Positions 6,574 to 15,064 of a stretch of 34,397 nucleotides of DNA are shown here, piece after piece. The stretch covers positions 1 to 34,397 of the IMG/VR virus record IMGVR_UViG_3300033553_000802; one strand, given 5' to 3'. The position numbers and the translations under genes are program-made. This DNA is from a virus. Below the pieces are notes generated by a model that saw only the letters and a list, made by a program, of their open reading frames with translations, was not told where the DNA came from and made no database searches. Position 1 is the stretch's first letter. Each line of letters starts with the position of its first letter.

Positions 6574-6981
6574 ATGGTAAAAGCAGAAGAGATGCTCGAC
6601 GCGGTGGCTCGATCGGCAGCATGGTCATGGATGCAGCGGCGCTACCTCCAGTCCGGTCCCGTCTGCCAGGCATGCTCCGCACCGATCACCGGCGCCCGGG
6701 CCGTGGCAGCCTGGCACGAGCTGCGCAAAGTTTATTGCGCCAGTTGCGGCAAAGAGTCGCGGCCAACCGTCGGCACACCGATCTATGGCACCAGCTGGCA
6801 GCCGGAAGAATACGTCCAGTTGTTACTGCTCGATCAGGCCGGCCGGACGTCCGCACAGATCGCCGCGGCCCTAGGCAAGTCGGCCGCCTGCGTGCGCGAC
6901 ATGATCGATCGCATTCATCTGCATCATCAGATCGCAAGTGCGCCACCAACTGATTCGCAAGCTCTTACCGCACAGGGATAA
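6574..6981 (+). CDS. Zinc-ribbon plus helix-turn-helix protein, 135 aa
   Basis: The start is set by GGGAG nine bases before the ATG; an in-frame ATG 129 bp upstream would add a low-complexity leader with no family character. The product has a helical N-terminus, a zinc ribbon (C31-x2-C34 and C55-x2-C58) and a predicted helix-turn-helix at about residues 91-114 (RTSAQIAAALGKSAACVRDM). Probably a DNA-binding regulator or a recruitment factor. It resembles the zinc/HTH halves of some transposase-like proteins but has no catalytic domain. It is followed by 75 bp of GC-rich leader before the clamp gene. Confidence 0.6.
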   Translation: MVKAEEMLDAVARSAAWSWMQRRYLQSGPVCQACSAPITGARAVAAWHELRKVYCASCGKESRPTVGTPIYGTSWQPEEYVQLLLLDQAGRTSAQIAAALGKSAACVRDMIDRIHLHHQIASAPPTDSQALTAQG

Positions 6982-7056
6982 AAAGGGCGCGCCGCGGAGG
7001 GGGGAGGGGCTGGAAGGCTCTTTCTTTAAAACTGAAAACTTCACCAGGAGATGATC

Positions 7057-8160
7057 ATGGAATTCAACGCCGATAAAAACGAACTGCTCACCGCCCTCGC
7101 CCGCGTTATCGGCGCCGTCGACAAGCGTACATTGCTGCCGATCCTCAACCACGTCCTGGTGACGGTATTCCTCCGCAATACCATCAGTATCACCGCCACC
7201 GACCTGGATATCTTCGCCAGCGCCGACGCCGCCGCCGGTGTACCGCGCGATGGTGGCGAGTTTTGCGTACCCGCTGAAAAACTAAAAGGCGCCCTCGAGG
7301 CCGCTCCTGGTGATCGCATCTCTTTTGACTTTGACGGCGAAAAAGAGCTGACTATCACCAGTGAAGAGTGCCGCTTTGTCCTTGCCACCCTTCCCGCCGA
7401 TCAATTCCCTTTATTGCCCAACCCTAACGGCGGCGACATCGGCACTTTCCCCCAGGGGATCTTCGGACGCATTGTCAAAGCCATCGGCCACGCCGTCAGT
7501 CGCGACAGCCTGAAAGGCAATCTCGGCACCATCTGCCTGTGTGATCACAACGGCGGCCGCATCACCGCCGTCGCAACCGATGGCCACCGGCTGTCCCTGG
7601 CCAGCTTCGATGGCAACGATCCCGAGATCTGCAACCCTGACCTGATGCTGCCAATCAAAACCGTGCGACTGCTTGCCTGCATCAATGACTCCCTCACCAT
7701 CACCCGGTTCGATGCACAAAACATCGTGCACTTTGACGGACGCAGTAGCCGCGTCTCGTCCCGTTTGATCGAGGGCGACTATCCCGACTATCGCCGGGTG
7801 ATCCCCACCGACTACACCAAGTCCGTGCACGTCGATTCCGATTGCCTGATCGCCGCCCTCGAAGCCTGCGGCGTGGTCAGCGATGGAAAGGCCCGCAGCG
7901 CGTCGCTCACCAGCGCTGGAGAGAATCTTCTTGTCACCGCCCTCGGCTCCCAGGGCGAGCTTAGCTACTCGATCCCCTGCGGAGGGGATAGTGACCTGAT
8001 CGTCTCCGTCAACGCCACTTATCTGCTCCAGGCGCTTAAGGCTCTCGGCGGTGAAGTGTTTATCAAATACGACACAGGGAGCAAACCCCTGCTCATCATC
8101 CCTGTGGATCACGGCTACTGGACCGAGCGTCTTGAGGTTGTTATGCCGGTGCGGAAATAA
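7057..8160 (+). CDS. dnaN: DNA polymerase III beta sliding clamp (phage-encoded), 367 aa
   Basis: Full-length clamp; bacterial DnaN is about 366 aa. It forms a ring on DNA that tethers the replicative polymerase. Recognisable features are the N-terminal start (EFNADKNELLTALARVIGAV), the RTLLPILNHVLV segment, the ATDGHRLSLA motif of the second domain near residue 175, EGDYPDYRRVIP, and the C-terminal VVMPVRK that replaces the usual MPMRL. The start two codons into the frame is chosen because AGGAG is six bases before that ATG. Phage-encoded beta clamps are uncommon. It suggests the phage either supplies its own processivity factor for host Pol III or diverts host clamp-binding proteins. GC-rich codon use differs from the AT-richer genes that follow. 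Confidence 0.93.
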   Translation: MEFNADKNELLTALARVIGAVDKRTLLPILNHVLVTVFLRNTISITATDLDIFASADAAAGVPRDGGEFCVPAEKLKGALEAAPGDRISFDFDGEKELTITSEECRFVLATLPADQFPLLPNPNGGDIGTFPQGIFGRIVKAIGHAVSRDSLKGNLGTICLCDHNGGRITAVATDGHRLSLASFDGNDPEICNPDLMLPIKTVRLLACINDSLTITRFDAQNIVHFDGRSSRVSSRLIEGDYPDYRRVIPTDYTKSVHVDSDCLIAALEACGVVSDGKARSASLTSAGENLLVTALGSQGELSYSIPCGGDSDLIVSVNATYLLQALKALGGEVFIKYDTGSKPLLIIPVDHGYWTERLEVVMPVRK

Positions 8161-8173
8161 AAGGAGAGACAAC

Positions 8174-8416
8174 ATGAAAAACAAGCTAATCGATCTAAAT
8201 GACCACCTGTTTGCCCAGCTAGAACGTCTCAGCGACGAAGATCTGTGCGGGGAAAAACTGGATGAGGAAATCGGGAGGGCAAAGGCGGTCGGCGGAATAG
8301 CCGTACACATCATTGGCAATGCCAAGCTCGCCCTCGATGCTCAAATAGCGATCAACGACGGGATAATCAAAAACGCCCCAAAGATGCTGGGAATGACGCA
8401 TGAACACAAGGACTAG
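8174..8416 (+). CDS. Small helical phage protein, 80 aa
   Basis: Has AAGGAGAG just upstream. The 80-residue helical protein (IDLNDHLFAQLERLSDEDL, then EIGRAKAV and IIGNAKLALDA) resembles short conserved phage proteins found next to HNH or regulator genes in enterobacterial and pseudomonad prophages. No function is known to me. It overlaps the start of the HNH gene by 17 bases. Confidence 0.7.
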   Translation: MKNKLIDLNDHLFAQLERLSDEDLCGEKLDEEIGRAKAVGGIAVHIIGNAKLALDAQIAINDGIIKNAPKMLGMTHEHKD

Positions 8417-9236
8417 ATATACCCCGAAACAGCTTGCGTTCCTCCGGAAGGGATATCTCTCGATGTCGGTGCGCGATCTGACCCCTGCTTTCAACGCCGC
8501 CTTCAGTACGGACAAAACCGAAAATCAAATCCGTTCAACGCTGAAGAATCACGGCATCGTTTGCGGTCGCAAACCCAAAGAGAGATTTTCCCGATCGCTG
8601 ATCTACACCGAGCCGCAAATAGCATTCCTGCGGGAAAATTACCCAGGTCATAGCGTGAAGGGCTTGACAGACTTATTCAACAAAACCTTTAGCGAAAACA
8701 AAACCGAAAACCAGATCCGCGCTGCCGTCAATAATCGTGGCATTCTTTCAGGCCGAACAGGCCGTTTTGGAAAAGGGCAAAGTCCCTGGAACAAGGGTGC
8801 AAAAGGTTATATGGGCGCCAACGCCACCAGCTTCAAAAAAGGGGATATCCCGCGCAACAAACGCAAACTCTGGTCAGAGAGGATAAACAAAGACGGCTTT
8901 ATCGAAATCAGCATCCCTGAATGCAACCCCCACACTGGTGCTGTTACACGATTCAAGCACAAGCACGTCTGGATATGGGAAAACAACAATGGCCCGGTTC
9001 CGGAGGGACACGCAATAATTTTTATTGACGCGGATACACAGCATTGCGTTCTTGAAAACCTGATGCTTGTCACCAGAGCAGAGCTCCTGTCGATGAACCT
9101 GCACAACTACAAAGGAACGCCGTCACAACTAAAACCTTCTGTGTTGAGTTTGGCAAAGCTGGAAACCAAGGCCGGTTTCAGGTTGAAGCCAGCACGAGGG
9201 AGAAGGAAACAAGGAACAACGGGGGCCCCACAATGA
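8400..9236 (+). CDS. HNH endonuclease with duplicated N-terminal DNA-binding repeat, 278 aa
   Basis: The nuclease domain of the HNH_3 type spans about residues 160-230. H189 (HVWIWENNNGPVPEGH) begins the beta-beta-alpha metal fold, with H204 and the N-x-x-M-V segment (ENLMLVTRAE) as further landmarks. The N-terminus has two copies of a unit of about 45 residues (YTPKQLAFLRKGYLSMSVRD and YTEPQIAFLRENYPGHSVKG), each ending in KTENQIR, a Myb/SANT-like helical DNA-binding repeat. A basic linker (GQSPWNKGAKGY) precedes the nuclease. Just before the terminase genes, HNH proteins may either assist terminase cleavage (as in HK97-type phages) or be free-standing homing endonucleases. Codon use is less GC-rich than in adjacent genes, consistent with separate acquisition. 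Confidence 0.85.
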   Translation: MNTRTRYTPKQLAFLRKGYLSMSVRDLTPAFNAAFSTDKTENQIRSTLKNHGIVCGRKPKERFSRSLIYTEPQIAFLRENYPGHSVKGLTDLFNKTFSENKTENQIRAAVNNRGILSGRTGRFGKGQSPWNKGAKGYMGANATSFKKGDIPRNKRKLWSERINKDGFIEISIPECNPHTGAVTRFKHKHVWIWENNNGPVPEGHAIIFIDADTQHCVLENLMLVTRAELLSMNLHNYKGTPSQLKPSVLSLAKLETKAGFRLKPARGRRKQGTTGAPQ

Positions 9237-9415
9237 ACCCACCATTTGATCGCATCACCGCCACCTGCTTCCAGGATGGTCCCTTCCAGATTGAGCGTAA
9301 GCCCAAAAAACGCATGACCACATGTGGCCACGAGATCATCGGTTACGCTAAGGTCGTTTGCCCGACCTGCCGCATGTGGGCAACCGTCGACCAGGTCGAG
9401 GAAGTCAGAGTATGA
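9233..9415 (+). CDS. Small zinc-binding protein, 60 aa
   Basis: Overlaps the HNH stop (ATGA) and the small-terminase start (ATGA). Contains C12, C31GH and a C-x2-C (VVCPTCRMW), probably a single zinc site. Tight overlaps with packaging genes suggest co-expression. No family recognised. Confidence 0.55.
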   Translation: MNPPFDRITATCFQDGPFQIERKPKKRMTTCGHEIIGYAKVVCPTCRMWATVDQVEEVRV

Positions 9416-10107
9416 CTTCCCTCGGCGCCGCCCTCAACACCCGCGAAGCCGAACTGCGCGCCGCCCTCGATGCCGCCTTCGAGGCCGCCCGGCAAAAACC
9501 TACCGTCGCCAATCGGCGCGAGCTCAAAAAAGCCGAGCGCGCCCTGGGTGATTTTCAGAAAGAGCTGGCCGAAGACAGCGGCGAGGCCGTCTACCGCAAT
9601 ATTCCCGAGATGGTTGCCGCCCTCGATGCCGACGGCTGGAAGGTTTCCGACTCCACCGCCTACGAGCATCGCGACCAGGGCAAGCTCCGGCTGCGCTCCG
9701 ACGGCACCATCCCCGAGAGCAGCGCCACCGATTACGCCCGTCATCACCTGCGCAAAAAGGACGGCACGCCTGGCAGCATTGCCGGCGAGAGCCCCCAGGA
9801 GCAGAAACTGCAGGAAGAGATCCTGCGGATCCGTGCCGATCGGCTGCAGCGTGAACTCAAATACCGCGAATCATCTGGAGAGCTCATCCCGCGCAACCAG
9901 GTCGAGATCGAGATGGCCGAGCGCGCCAGCAACTTGCGCTCCTATCTCGACGCCGTCGCCCGCTCCTCGGCCGGCCGCATCATTAAAGTCTCAGGCGGCG
10001 ATCCTCAGAAAGCCCCCGAGCTGATCACCTACCTGCTCGGCATGTACCGCAAAGCCATGGACAACTATAGCCGCCCGATCAAGGGCTTTGAGGAAGAGGA
10101 GGATTGA
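9412..10107 (+). CDS. Terminase small subunit, Nu1-like, 231 aa
   Basis: Binds the packaging initiation site and recruits the large terminase. The N-terminal third is a helical, Ala/Glu-rich region; a winged-helix-like segment follows (IPEMVAALDADGWKVSDSTA, then YEHRDQGKLRLRSDG). A long coiled coil (EQKLQEEILRIRADRLQREL) and a helical C-terminus end in acidic EEEED. The DGWKVS...AYEHRDQGKL pattern is characteristic of Nu1-type DNA-recognition domains. The ATG is chosen over an upstream in-frame ATG because it overlaps the previous stop and has GAGGAAG upstream. The position before GpA-type TerL supports the call. Confidence 0.78.
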   Translation: MTSLGAALNTREAELRAALDAAFEAARQKPTVANRRELKKAERALGDFQKELAEDSGEAVYRNIPEMVAALDADGWKVSDSTAYEHRDQGKLRLRSDGTIPESSATDYARHHLRKKDGTPGSIAGESPQEQKLQEEILRIRADRLQRELKYRESSGELIPRNQVEIEMAERASNLRSYLDAVARSSAGRIIKVSGGDPQKAPELITYLLGMYRKAMDNYSRPIKGFEEEED

Positions 10108-10108
10108 G

Positions 10109-10570
10109 ATGATTGTGAGGCGCAGTGGTTGGCAGAAATATTTCACGTTGGTGTACTGGCGGATCCAGATAGTCAGGTTGTTTAGCGGGCAAGCACCGTT
10201 AAATATCGTCGAGACGTTCGAGATCGACATTCCCGAGGAGGGGAGAGGAATGATTCAGAGCATGAATGAACTGGCGACCGAGATCATTGAGATCAACACC
10301 GCTAACGGCTGGAACGTGCTGAAGCCTGGACAGTGGGATGACAAATACAAGATCCCGAGCATCCTTGCGCTGATTCACAGCGAGGTATCCGAAGCATTAG
10401 AGGCGTTCCGCAAGAACGACGCAATCAATTTTCAAGAAGAACTTGCTGACGTTCTGATGCGCGTGCTGGACTGTGCTGGAGGCTTGGGTATCGACATTGA
10501 CGCGGCGGTGCAGGCCAAGCTGGCGAAGAATCGCACGCGCGGCTACCGTCACGGCGGAAAACGGGTATGA
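10109..10570 (+). CDS. MazG-like nucleotide pyrophosphohydrolase, 153 aa
   Basis: The MazG fold occupies the last 100 residues. A helix with HSEVSEALEAF and a second with EELADVLMRVLD provide the E-x2-E and E-E-x2-D metal-binding motif of all-alpha NTP pyrophosphatases, which clean up non-canonical nucleotides or lower (p)ppGpp during infection. The start at 10109 has AGGAGG six bases upstream and encodes an extra hydrophobic/basic leader of 47 residues. An internal ATG at 10250, behind GAGGAGGGGAGAGG, would give a compact 106-residue MazG. Both ribosome sites look good, so both forms may be made. It sits between the two terminase genes, an unusual slot. Confidence 0.78.
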   Translation: MIVRRSGWQKYFTLVYWRIQIVRLFSGQAPLNIVETFEIDIPEEGRGMIQSMNELATEIIEINTANGWNVLKPGQWDDKYKIPSILALIHSEVSEALEAFRKNDAINFQEELADVLMRVLDCAGGLGIDIDAAVQAKLAKNRTRGYRHGGKRV

Positions 10571-10571
10571 G

Positions 10572-12569
10572 ATGACCACCCTCCCCGCCCAAAAAGAAAC
10601 ATACACCTGGCTTCCCGCCCCGCCGCCGCGCAAGTTCCGGCTGCTCCCCGGGGAGAAGGCCGTGTTTCGCGCAGCGGCCGAGCAATCCGCTGCGCAATGG
10701 GCCCAGGGAGAGCGGCACATCGAAGTCAGCCCCATGCCGGGCCCTTACGATGCCGATATCACGCCGTATGCCACCGGCCTACTCGAGCTCTACAGCCACG
10801 AGCATCTGCGCGAGCTCTACCTCGCCGGCGGCTCACAGAGCGCTAAAACCGACATCCTGCACACCACCTGGGGTTACGATGCCGTCAGCGATCCCGGGCC
10901 GGCCCTGATCGTTATGCAGGATCGCAACGCCGGGGTTGAAACCCTGCAAGATCGCCTGGTGCCGATGATCGATGGCACGCCGTCACTGCGCCGGCTCACC
11001 ACCGGCAACCCCGATGATATCAGCACTCGCCGCATCCGCCTGCGCACCGGCATGGTCACCTACCTGGCCTGGGCGCAGTCCGAAGGCCGGCTGGCGAGTA
11101 AGCCTTGCCGCTACGGCAAATTTGACGAGGTCGACCTGTGGCCAGATAACGCCTACAGCAAAGCCCTCGCCCGCTTCCGTGCTTTTGAAGATTCTTATAA
11201 AATCGTGGCCGCCTGCACCGCTTCCACCGAGAGCGGCCGCATCTGGTCGTTGCGCACCCAGGCGCAGACCTTGATCGACTTCTGGCCGATCTGCCCGCAC
11301 TGCGGCGAGGCCCACGTCATGGACGCCGCCCACATCCACTGGCAGGAGGGCATTGTCGACCCCGCCCACCTGGCCGACAAGGGCAGTGCCTGGTATCTGT
11401 GCCCACACTGCAACCAGCGCTGGGATGAAGAAGATCGCACCGAAGCCGTGCGCCTGGCCGCTGCCCAGCACGACCCGCCACACGTATGGCACGGCTGGCG
11501 GCCGCGCACCGGCGGCGTCGCTATCAACAAAGCCTCGCGGGTCTGGGCACACATCCCACCCCTGATCAGCCGCTTCGTACCGTTCCACAAGATCGCCGCG
11601 GCCTACCTGCTCACCCTGGTCGAGCCGTCCGAAGCCAACTTGCGTTATTACTACAACGATTGTCTTGGCCTGCCGGTACCGGAAGATGCCGAGGGCGAGC
11701 TCACCGGCGAAAAAGAGCTTTACGGCCGCCGCAGCGCCTACGCACCCGAGGGCGCCGACTGGAAGATCCCCCTGGCCGCCTGCGTGGTCACCGCCGATGC
11801 CGACGTGCAGCTCAACCGCATCGAGGTCGAGGCCGTCGCCTGGGGAGAAGGTCACCAGTGCTGGAGCATCGAATACCGCGTGTTTTTTGGTGACACCAGC
11901 CAGATTGACGTATGGGATCAGCTCCACGACTGGGCACAGGAAAGCATCTATCGCCACGAGTCCGGAGCTGACCTGCCCATCATCCGCCTGGGCGTCGACC
12001 TCGGCTATCGCGCCGATATGGTCGCCCTGTTCGTGCGCCGCTCGCGTCGCTACCTCGCCCACAAGGGCAGCAACACCCGCGGCCTGCCACTGGTGCCCCG
12101 CAAGCCGAGCAAGTCGCGCAAATACAAGGTGCCGTTCTACGAGCTGGGCGTCGACACCGGCAAGGATCTGCTGATGTCCTGGCTTACCGTCATCGAACCC
12201 GGCCCGCGCTGCTGCCACTGGCACATGGGCTACGACTTTGAGTATTTCCGCATGCTCTGCGCCGAGAAGCCGCGCAAAGAGAAAAACAAGAAAACCGGCA
12301 AAACCGAAACCGTCTGGGCCCTGCGCGACGGCTTCCAGCGCAACGAAGCTCTGGACGTACGTGTCGGCAATATGGCCGTGCGCCAGATCCTCAATCCCAA
12401 CTACGCCAAACTGGCGGGCAAGCTGCGCGAGCAGGCCGGTGACAACTCCAGCGACCAACCACCAGCAAACCAGGAGCTTGCCACCGAAACCCTCCGGTCC
12501 GGCAAAAAGCGCCGGCGGCGCAAAACCGGCGGCGGTACAATTGGCCGCATGAAAAAGGAGCTGACATGA
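10572..12569 (+). CDS. Terminase large subunit, GpA family, 665 aa
   Basis: ATPase and nuclease that packages phage DNA. The deviant Walker A is at residues 86-93 (GGSQSAKT), followed by the ATPase core with DEVDLWPDNAY as the Walker B region. A zinc ribbon interrupts it (CPHCGEAH and CPHCNQRW), as in lambda gpA relatives. The C-terminal nuclease has VTADADVQLNRIEVE and GVDLGYRADM carrying the metal-binding aspartates, and the tail is basic (KKRRRRKTGGG). Length agrees with lambda gpA (641 aa). The ATG overlaps no stop but follows the MazG stop by one base; an in-frame upstream extension lies inside MazG and is rejected. GpA-type terminases usually cut at cos sites. Confidence 0.93.
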   Translation: MTTLPAQKETYTWLPAPPPRKFRLLPGEKAVFRAAAEQSAAQWAQGERHIEVSPMPGPYDADITPYATGLLELYSHEHLRELYLAGGSQSAKTDILHTTWGYDAVSDPGPALIVMQDRNAGVETLQDRLVPMIDGTPSLRRLTTGNPDDISTRRIRLRTGMVTYLAWAQSEGRLASKPCRYGKFDEVDLWPDNAYSKALARFRAFEDSYKIVAACTASTESGRIWSLRTQAQTLIDFWPICPHCGEAHVMDAAHIHWQEGIVDPAHLADKGSAWYLCPHCNQRWDEEDRTEAVRLAAAQHDPPHVWHGWRPRTGGVAINKASRVWAHIPPLISRFVPFHKIAAAYLLTLVEPSEANLRYYYNDCLGLPVPEDAEGELTGEKELYGRRSAYAPEGADWKIPLAACVVTADADVQLNRIEVEAVAWGEGHQCWSIEYRVFFGDTSQIDVWDQLHDWAQESIYRHESGADLPIIRLGVDLGYRADMVALFVRRSRRYLAHKGSNTRGLPLVPRKPSKSRKYKVPFYELGVDTGKDLLMSWLTVIEPGPRCCHWHMGYDFEYFRMLCAEKPRKEKNKKTGKTETVWALRDGFQRNEALDVRVGNMAVRQILNPNYAKLAGKLREQAGDNSSDQPPANQELATETLRSGKKRRRRKTGGGTIGRMKKELT

Positions 12570-12688
12570 AAAAGCAAACACGGATCTGCCCTTATTGCCA
12601 GGGCAGCGGCAACGACCCCAAAGACACCACCAAACCCTGCCCGGTCTGTGACGGCCGTAAAACAAGCAACGAAACACTGAAGAGGTGA
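12566..12688 (+). CDS. Tiny zinc-finger protein, 40 aa
   Basis: Overlaps the TerL stop (ATGA) after AAAGGAG. Contains CPYCQGSG and CPVCDGRK, two DnaJ-type CxxCxGxG half-knuckles that together bind one zinc. Similar mini-proteins lie next to terminase genes in other phages. Function unknown. Confidence 0.6.
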   Translation: MKKQTRICPYCQGSGNDPKDTTKPCPVCDGRKTSNETLKR

Positions 12689-12692
12689 TGCA

Positions 12693-12905
12693 ATGAAAAA
12701 TAAGAGGGCGCTGTTACGATTTGATGAAGTTCAGGAGGTTCTCGGCTGTTCCAAACGCCACATCTACGACCTGCTCGCCACCGGCAAACTGCGCGGGCAC
12801 AACCCGGCCAGCGCCCCTGGAACCCGTGGCACCAAGATCATCGCCGATTCTGTTAAGGAGTATCTCAATGCCGGGGTGATCCCCACCGATCGGTGGAACG
12901 AATAA
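12693..12905 (+). CDS. Helix-turn-helix (excisionase/MerR-like) protein, 70 aa
   Basis: A compact winged-helix protein of the HTH_17 type. FDEVQEVLGCSKRHIYDLLA forms the turn and recognition helix, TGKLRGHNP the wing, and IIADSVKEYLNAG the last helix. Proteins of this class act as excisionases or local repressors. Located between the large terminase and head genes, far from int, so local regulation or DNA-site marking for packaging is as likely as excision. A 14-bp perfect palindrome (CCACCGATCGGTGG) lies over its last codons, at 12883-12896. Confidence 0.75.
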   Translation: MKNKRALLRFDEVQEVLGCSKRHIYDLLATGKLRGHNPASAPGTRGTKIIADSVKEYLNAGVIPTDRWNE

Positions 12906-12950
12906 CCACCATATCTAGTCAAAAACAAGAAGAGCATCACACGATTATGT

Positions 12951-12974
12951 GCATATGCGTGCATATGCGTGCAT
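12951..12974. repeat. 10-bp tandem repeat GCATATGCGT, 2.4 copies
   Basis: In the 113-bp gap before the head genes. Each unit contains the 8-bp palindrome GCATATGC, and the 10-bp period places copies on the same DNA face. A plausible operator array controlling the head/tail operon, perhaps bound by the HTH protein encoded just upstream. This link is inferred. Confidence 0.5.
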
Positions 12975-13018
12975 TTCAGCACCAGATTTATTTTTAAAAG
13001 CCCGTCATACTCCCGCCC

Positions 13019-13555
13019 ATGGATTACCGGGAGCCCTCAGAAGTCGCCGCCGGCGACACCATCACCTGGACGCGCAGCCTCGCTGACTACTCCGCCGCCA
13101 ACGGCTGGGTTTTAAAGTATGCGCTGCGCGGCCCCGCCGTGGTCGATCTCGAAAGCGAGGTTGATGGCGACTCCCACCTGGTTACCATCGCACCTGCAGA
13201 TCTCACCACCGCCGGGACCTATTCGGTCCAGGGTTATGTGGAAAAAGAGACGGCCCGCCATACCATCTACACCGGCCGGCTCAAAGTGACGCCCAACCTG
13301 GTTGCCGCCGCCGCCAACTTCGACGGCCGCAGTCATGCCCAGCGCGTGATCGATGCCATCGAGGCGGTCATCGAAGGGCGGGCCACCCGCGATCAGCAGG
13401 AGATGTGGATTGATGGCGAAAAACTGGTGCGTACGCCGTTCGAGGAGTTGATCCGGATTCGCGCCCGCTACCGCCACGAGACCAGCTCCGAAGCCGCCCG
13501 CGAACGCCGCCGTAATGGCCGGGGCGGCGGACATTCCGTCAAATTCAGGCTTTAA
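13019..13555 (+). CDS. Head-tail joining / gpW-position protein, 178 aa
   Basis: Occupies the slot between terminase and portal where lambda encodes gpW. The N-terminal 100 residues look like a beta-sandwich (GDTITWTRSLADYS, YSVQGYVEKE, YTGRLKVTP). The C-terminal part (RVIDAIEAVIEGRATRDQQE, then IDGEKLVRTPFEELIRIRAR) is helical with the GRAT--Q----DG--L-R-P-EEL--IR-RY pattern that I associate with phage head-completion proteins. The basic Gly/Arg tail could contact DNA. No clear Shine-Dalgarno precedes the ATG, so the first gene after the repeat region may have a leader or poor initiation. Confidence 0.65.
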   Translation: MDYREPSEVAAGDTITWTRSLADYSAANGWVLKYALRGPAVVDLESEVDGDSHLVTIAPADLTTAGTYSVQGYVEKETARHTIYTGRLKVTPNLVAAAANFDGRSHAQRVIDAIEAVIEGRATRDQQEMWIDGEKLVRTPFEELIRIRARYRHETSSEAARERRRNGRGGGHSVKFRL

Positions 13556-13564
13556 GGGAAGCGC

Positions 13565-15064
13565 ATGCTGAACCTTTTCCGCAAAATAACCGGGGCCACC
13601 GCACTCGACGTCAAGACCGAGCAGATCAACGAAGCGGCGCGAACCGTTGTACTGCGTCGTCATCAGCCGTCACGTCGCAATTTCAAGGGGGCCGACGTCG
13701 ATCGCCTGCAGTCCAACTGGAACCCGGCCGGGCAAAGCAACGACGCCTCGATCCGCATGGGCCTGCGCAAAATGCGCCTGCGCTCACGCGAGCTGTACTA
13801 CAACAACGAGTACGCCAAGCACTTCTGCCGCCTGCTCAAAAATAACGTGGTCGGCGCCGGCATCCGCCTGCAGGCCAAAGCTAAGGATCCCGACGGCACC
13901 ATCGACCGTGCCGCCAATCACCGCATTGAAGACGGCTGGAAAGCCTGGGGCAAGCGCGGCGTCTGTGACGTTACCGGCAAACTCTCCTGGGTTGATGTGC
14001 TGCGGCTGTGCCTGGAAACCACCGCCCGCGATGGCGAGCTGCTGGTGCGCAAGGTTCGCGGCTATCGCAACGCGTTCGGCTTCGCCCTGCAGTTGATCGA
14101 AGCGGATCACCTCGATGAGAACCTGAACGGCCAGCTGCCAAACGGCAACATCATCCGCATGGGTATCGAGTTTAATGGCTGGGATCGTCCGGTCGCTTAC
14201 CATGTACTGCGCAGCCACCCCGGCGATTACATCTATGGCCACCAACGTGGCAGCCAGCACGAGCGCATTCCGGCTGCCGACATCATCCACCTGCACCTGC
14301 CCGAGTTTGTCCGCCAGAGCCGCGGAGTGCCCTGGTTGCATGCCGCCATGGCCCGCCTGAAAAAAATGGATTCTTACGAGTGGTCGGAGCTGATCGCGTC
14401 CAACCTCGCAGCCAACAAAATGGCTTTTTACGAGGCCGATCCCGAAGCCGATCCGTCCTGGTTTGATTCCGAAGATGATGACGGTGAATTTATCGAAGAG
14501 TCAGAGGCCGGAACCTTCGGCGTAGTGCCGCTTGGTTATCGCCTGAAAGAGTTCGATCCGCAGCACCCGGCCGGCAACTACGACCCGTTTATGAAGCGCA
14601 TGATGCGCGGCTTTTCTTCCGGTGCCGGTTTGAGCTACGTCTCACTGGGCAACGATTTGTCCGAGGTTAATTTCTCATCGATTCGCTTCGGCACTGAAGA
14701 GGATCGGGATTTTTACAAGGGCTTGCAAAACTGGATGGTCGAGTGGCTCTGTGACGAAGTCTATGCCGAGTGGCTGCCCGCCGCCATGCTCAGCGGCCAG
14801 GTTGCCTTGCCGTTTTCCAAGCTCGACAAATTCCGCTCGATTGTCTGGCGCCCGCGGCGCTGGGGTTATATCAACCCGATTCAGGACGCCACCTCAAAGG
14901 ATAAGCAGCTCAAATATGGCGGGCTCACCCTCACCGATCTGCACGCCGAACAGGGCTCCGATTATGAGGAATACCTGGAAACCCTGGCCGAAGAAAAAGC
15001 CCTCGAAGAAGAATACAAGGTTCGCCCGCCTGCCAAACAGGAGCAGTTGCAGGCCAAAGTCTAG
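13565..15064 (+). CDS. Portal protein, lambda family, 499 aa
   Basis: Forms the dodecameric ring through which DNA enters the capsid. The family is recognised by the N-terminal region with NWNPAGQSNDASIR, LRSRELYYNNEYAKHFCRLL and NNVVGAGIRLQAK, and the central ARDGELLVRKVRGY...QLIEADHLDENLNG. It is also supported by RQSRGVPWLHAAMARLKKMD and the C-terminal SYVSLGNDLSEVNFSSIR with WRPRRWGYINP. Length matches lambda gpB-type portals (about 500 aa). Nine bases after the joining protein, and followed at once by the protease-capsid gene. Confidence 0.93.
   Translation: MLNLFRKITGATALDVKTEQINEAARTVVLRRHQPSRRNFKGADVDRLQSNWNPAGQSNDASIRMGLRKMRLRSRELYYNNEYAKHFCRLLKNNVVGAGIRLQAKAKDPDGTIDRAANHRIEDGWKAWGKRGVCDVTGKLSWVDVLRLCLETTARDGELLVRKVRGYRNAFGFALQLIEADHLDENLNGQLPNGNIIRMGIEFNGWDRPVAYHVLRSHPGDYIYGHQRGSQHERIPAADIIHLHLPEFVRQSRGVPWLHAAMARLKKMDSYEWSELIASNLAANKMAFYEADPEADPSWFDSEDDDGEFIEESEAGTFGVVPLGYRLKEFDPQHPAGNYDPFMKRMMRGFSSGAGLSYVSLGNDLSEVNFSSIRFGTEEDRDFYKGLQNWMVEWLCDEVYAEWLPAAMLSGQVALPFSKLDKFRSIVWRPRRWGYINPIQDATSKDKQLKYGGLTLTDLHAEQGSDYEEYLETLAEEKALEEEYKVRPPAKQEQLQAKV

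Noticed and set aside
7411-8325. 304-codon minus-strand frame opposite the clamp gene
   Set aside because: Antisense shadow of a convincingly conserved beta clamp.
10983-12677. 564-codon open frame on the minus strand opposite the large terminase
   Set aside because: It is antisense to a gene with clear ATPase, zinc and nuclease motifs; long antisense frames arise from GC-rich codon bias, and it has no family character.
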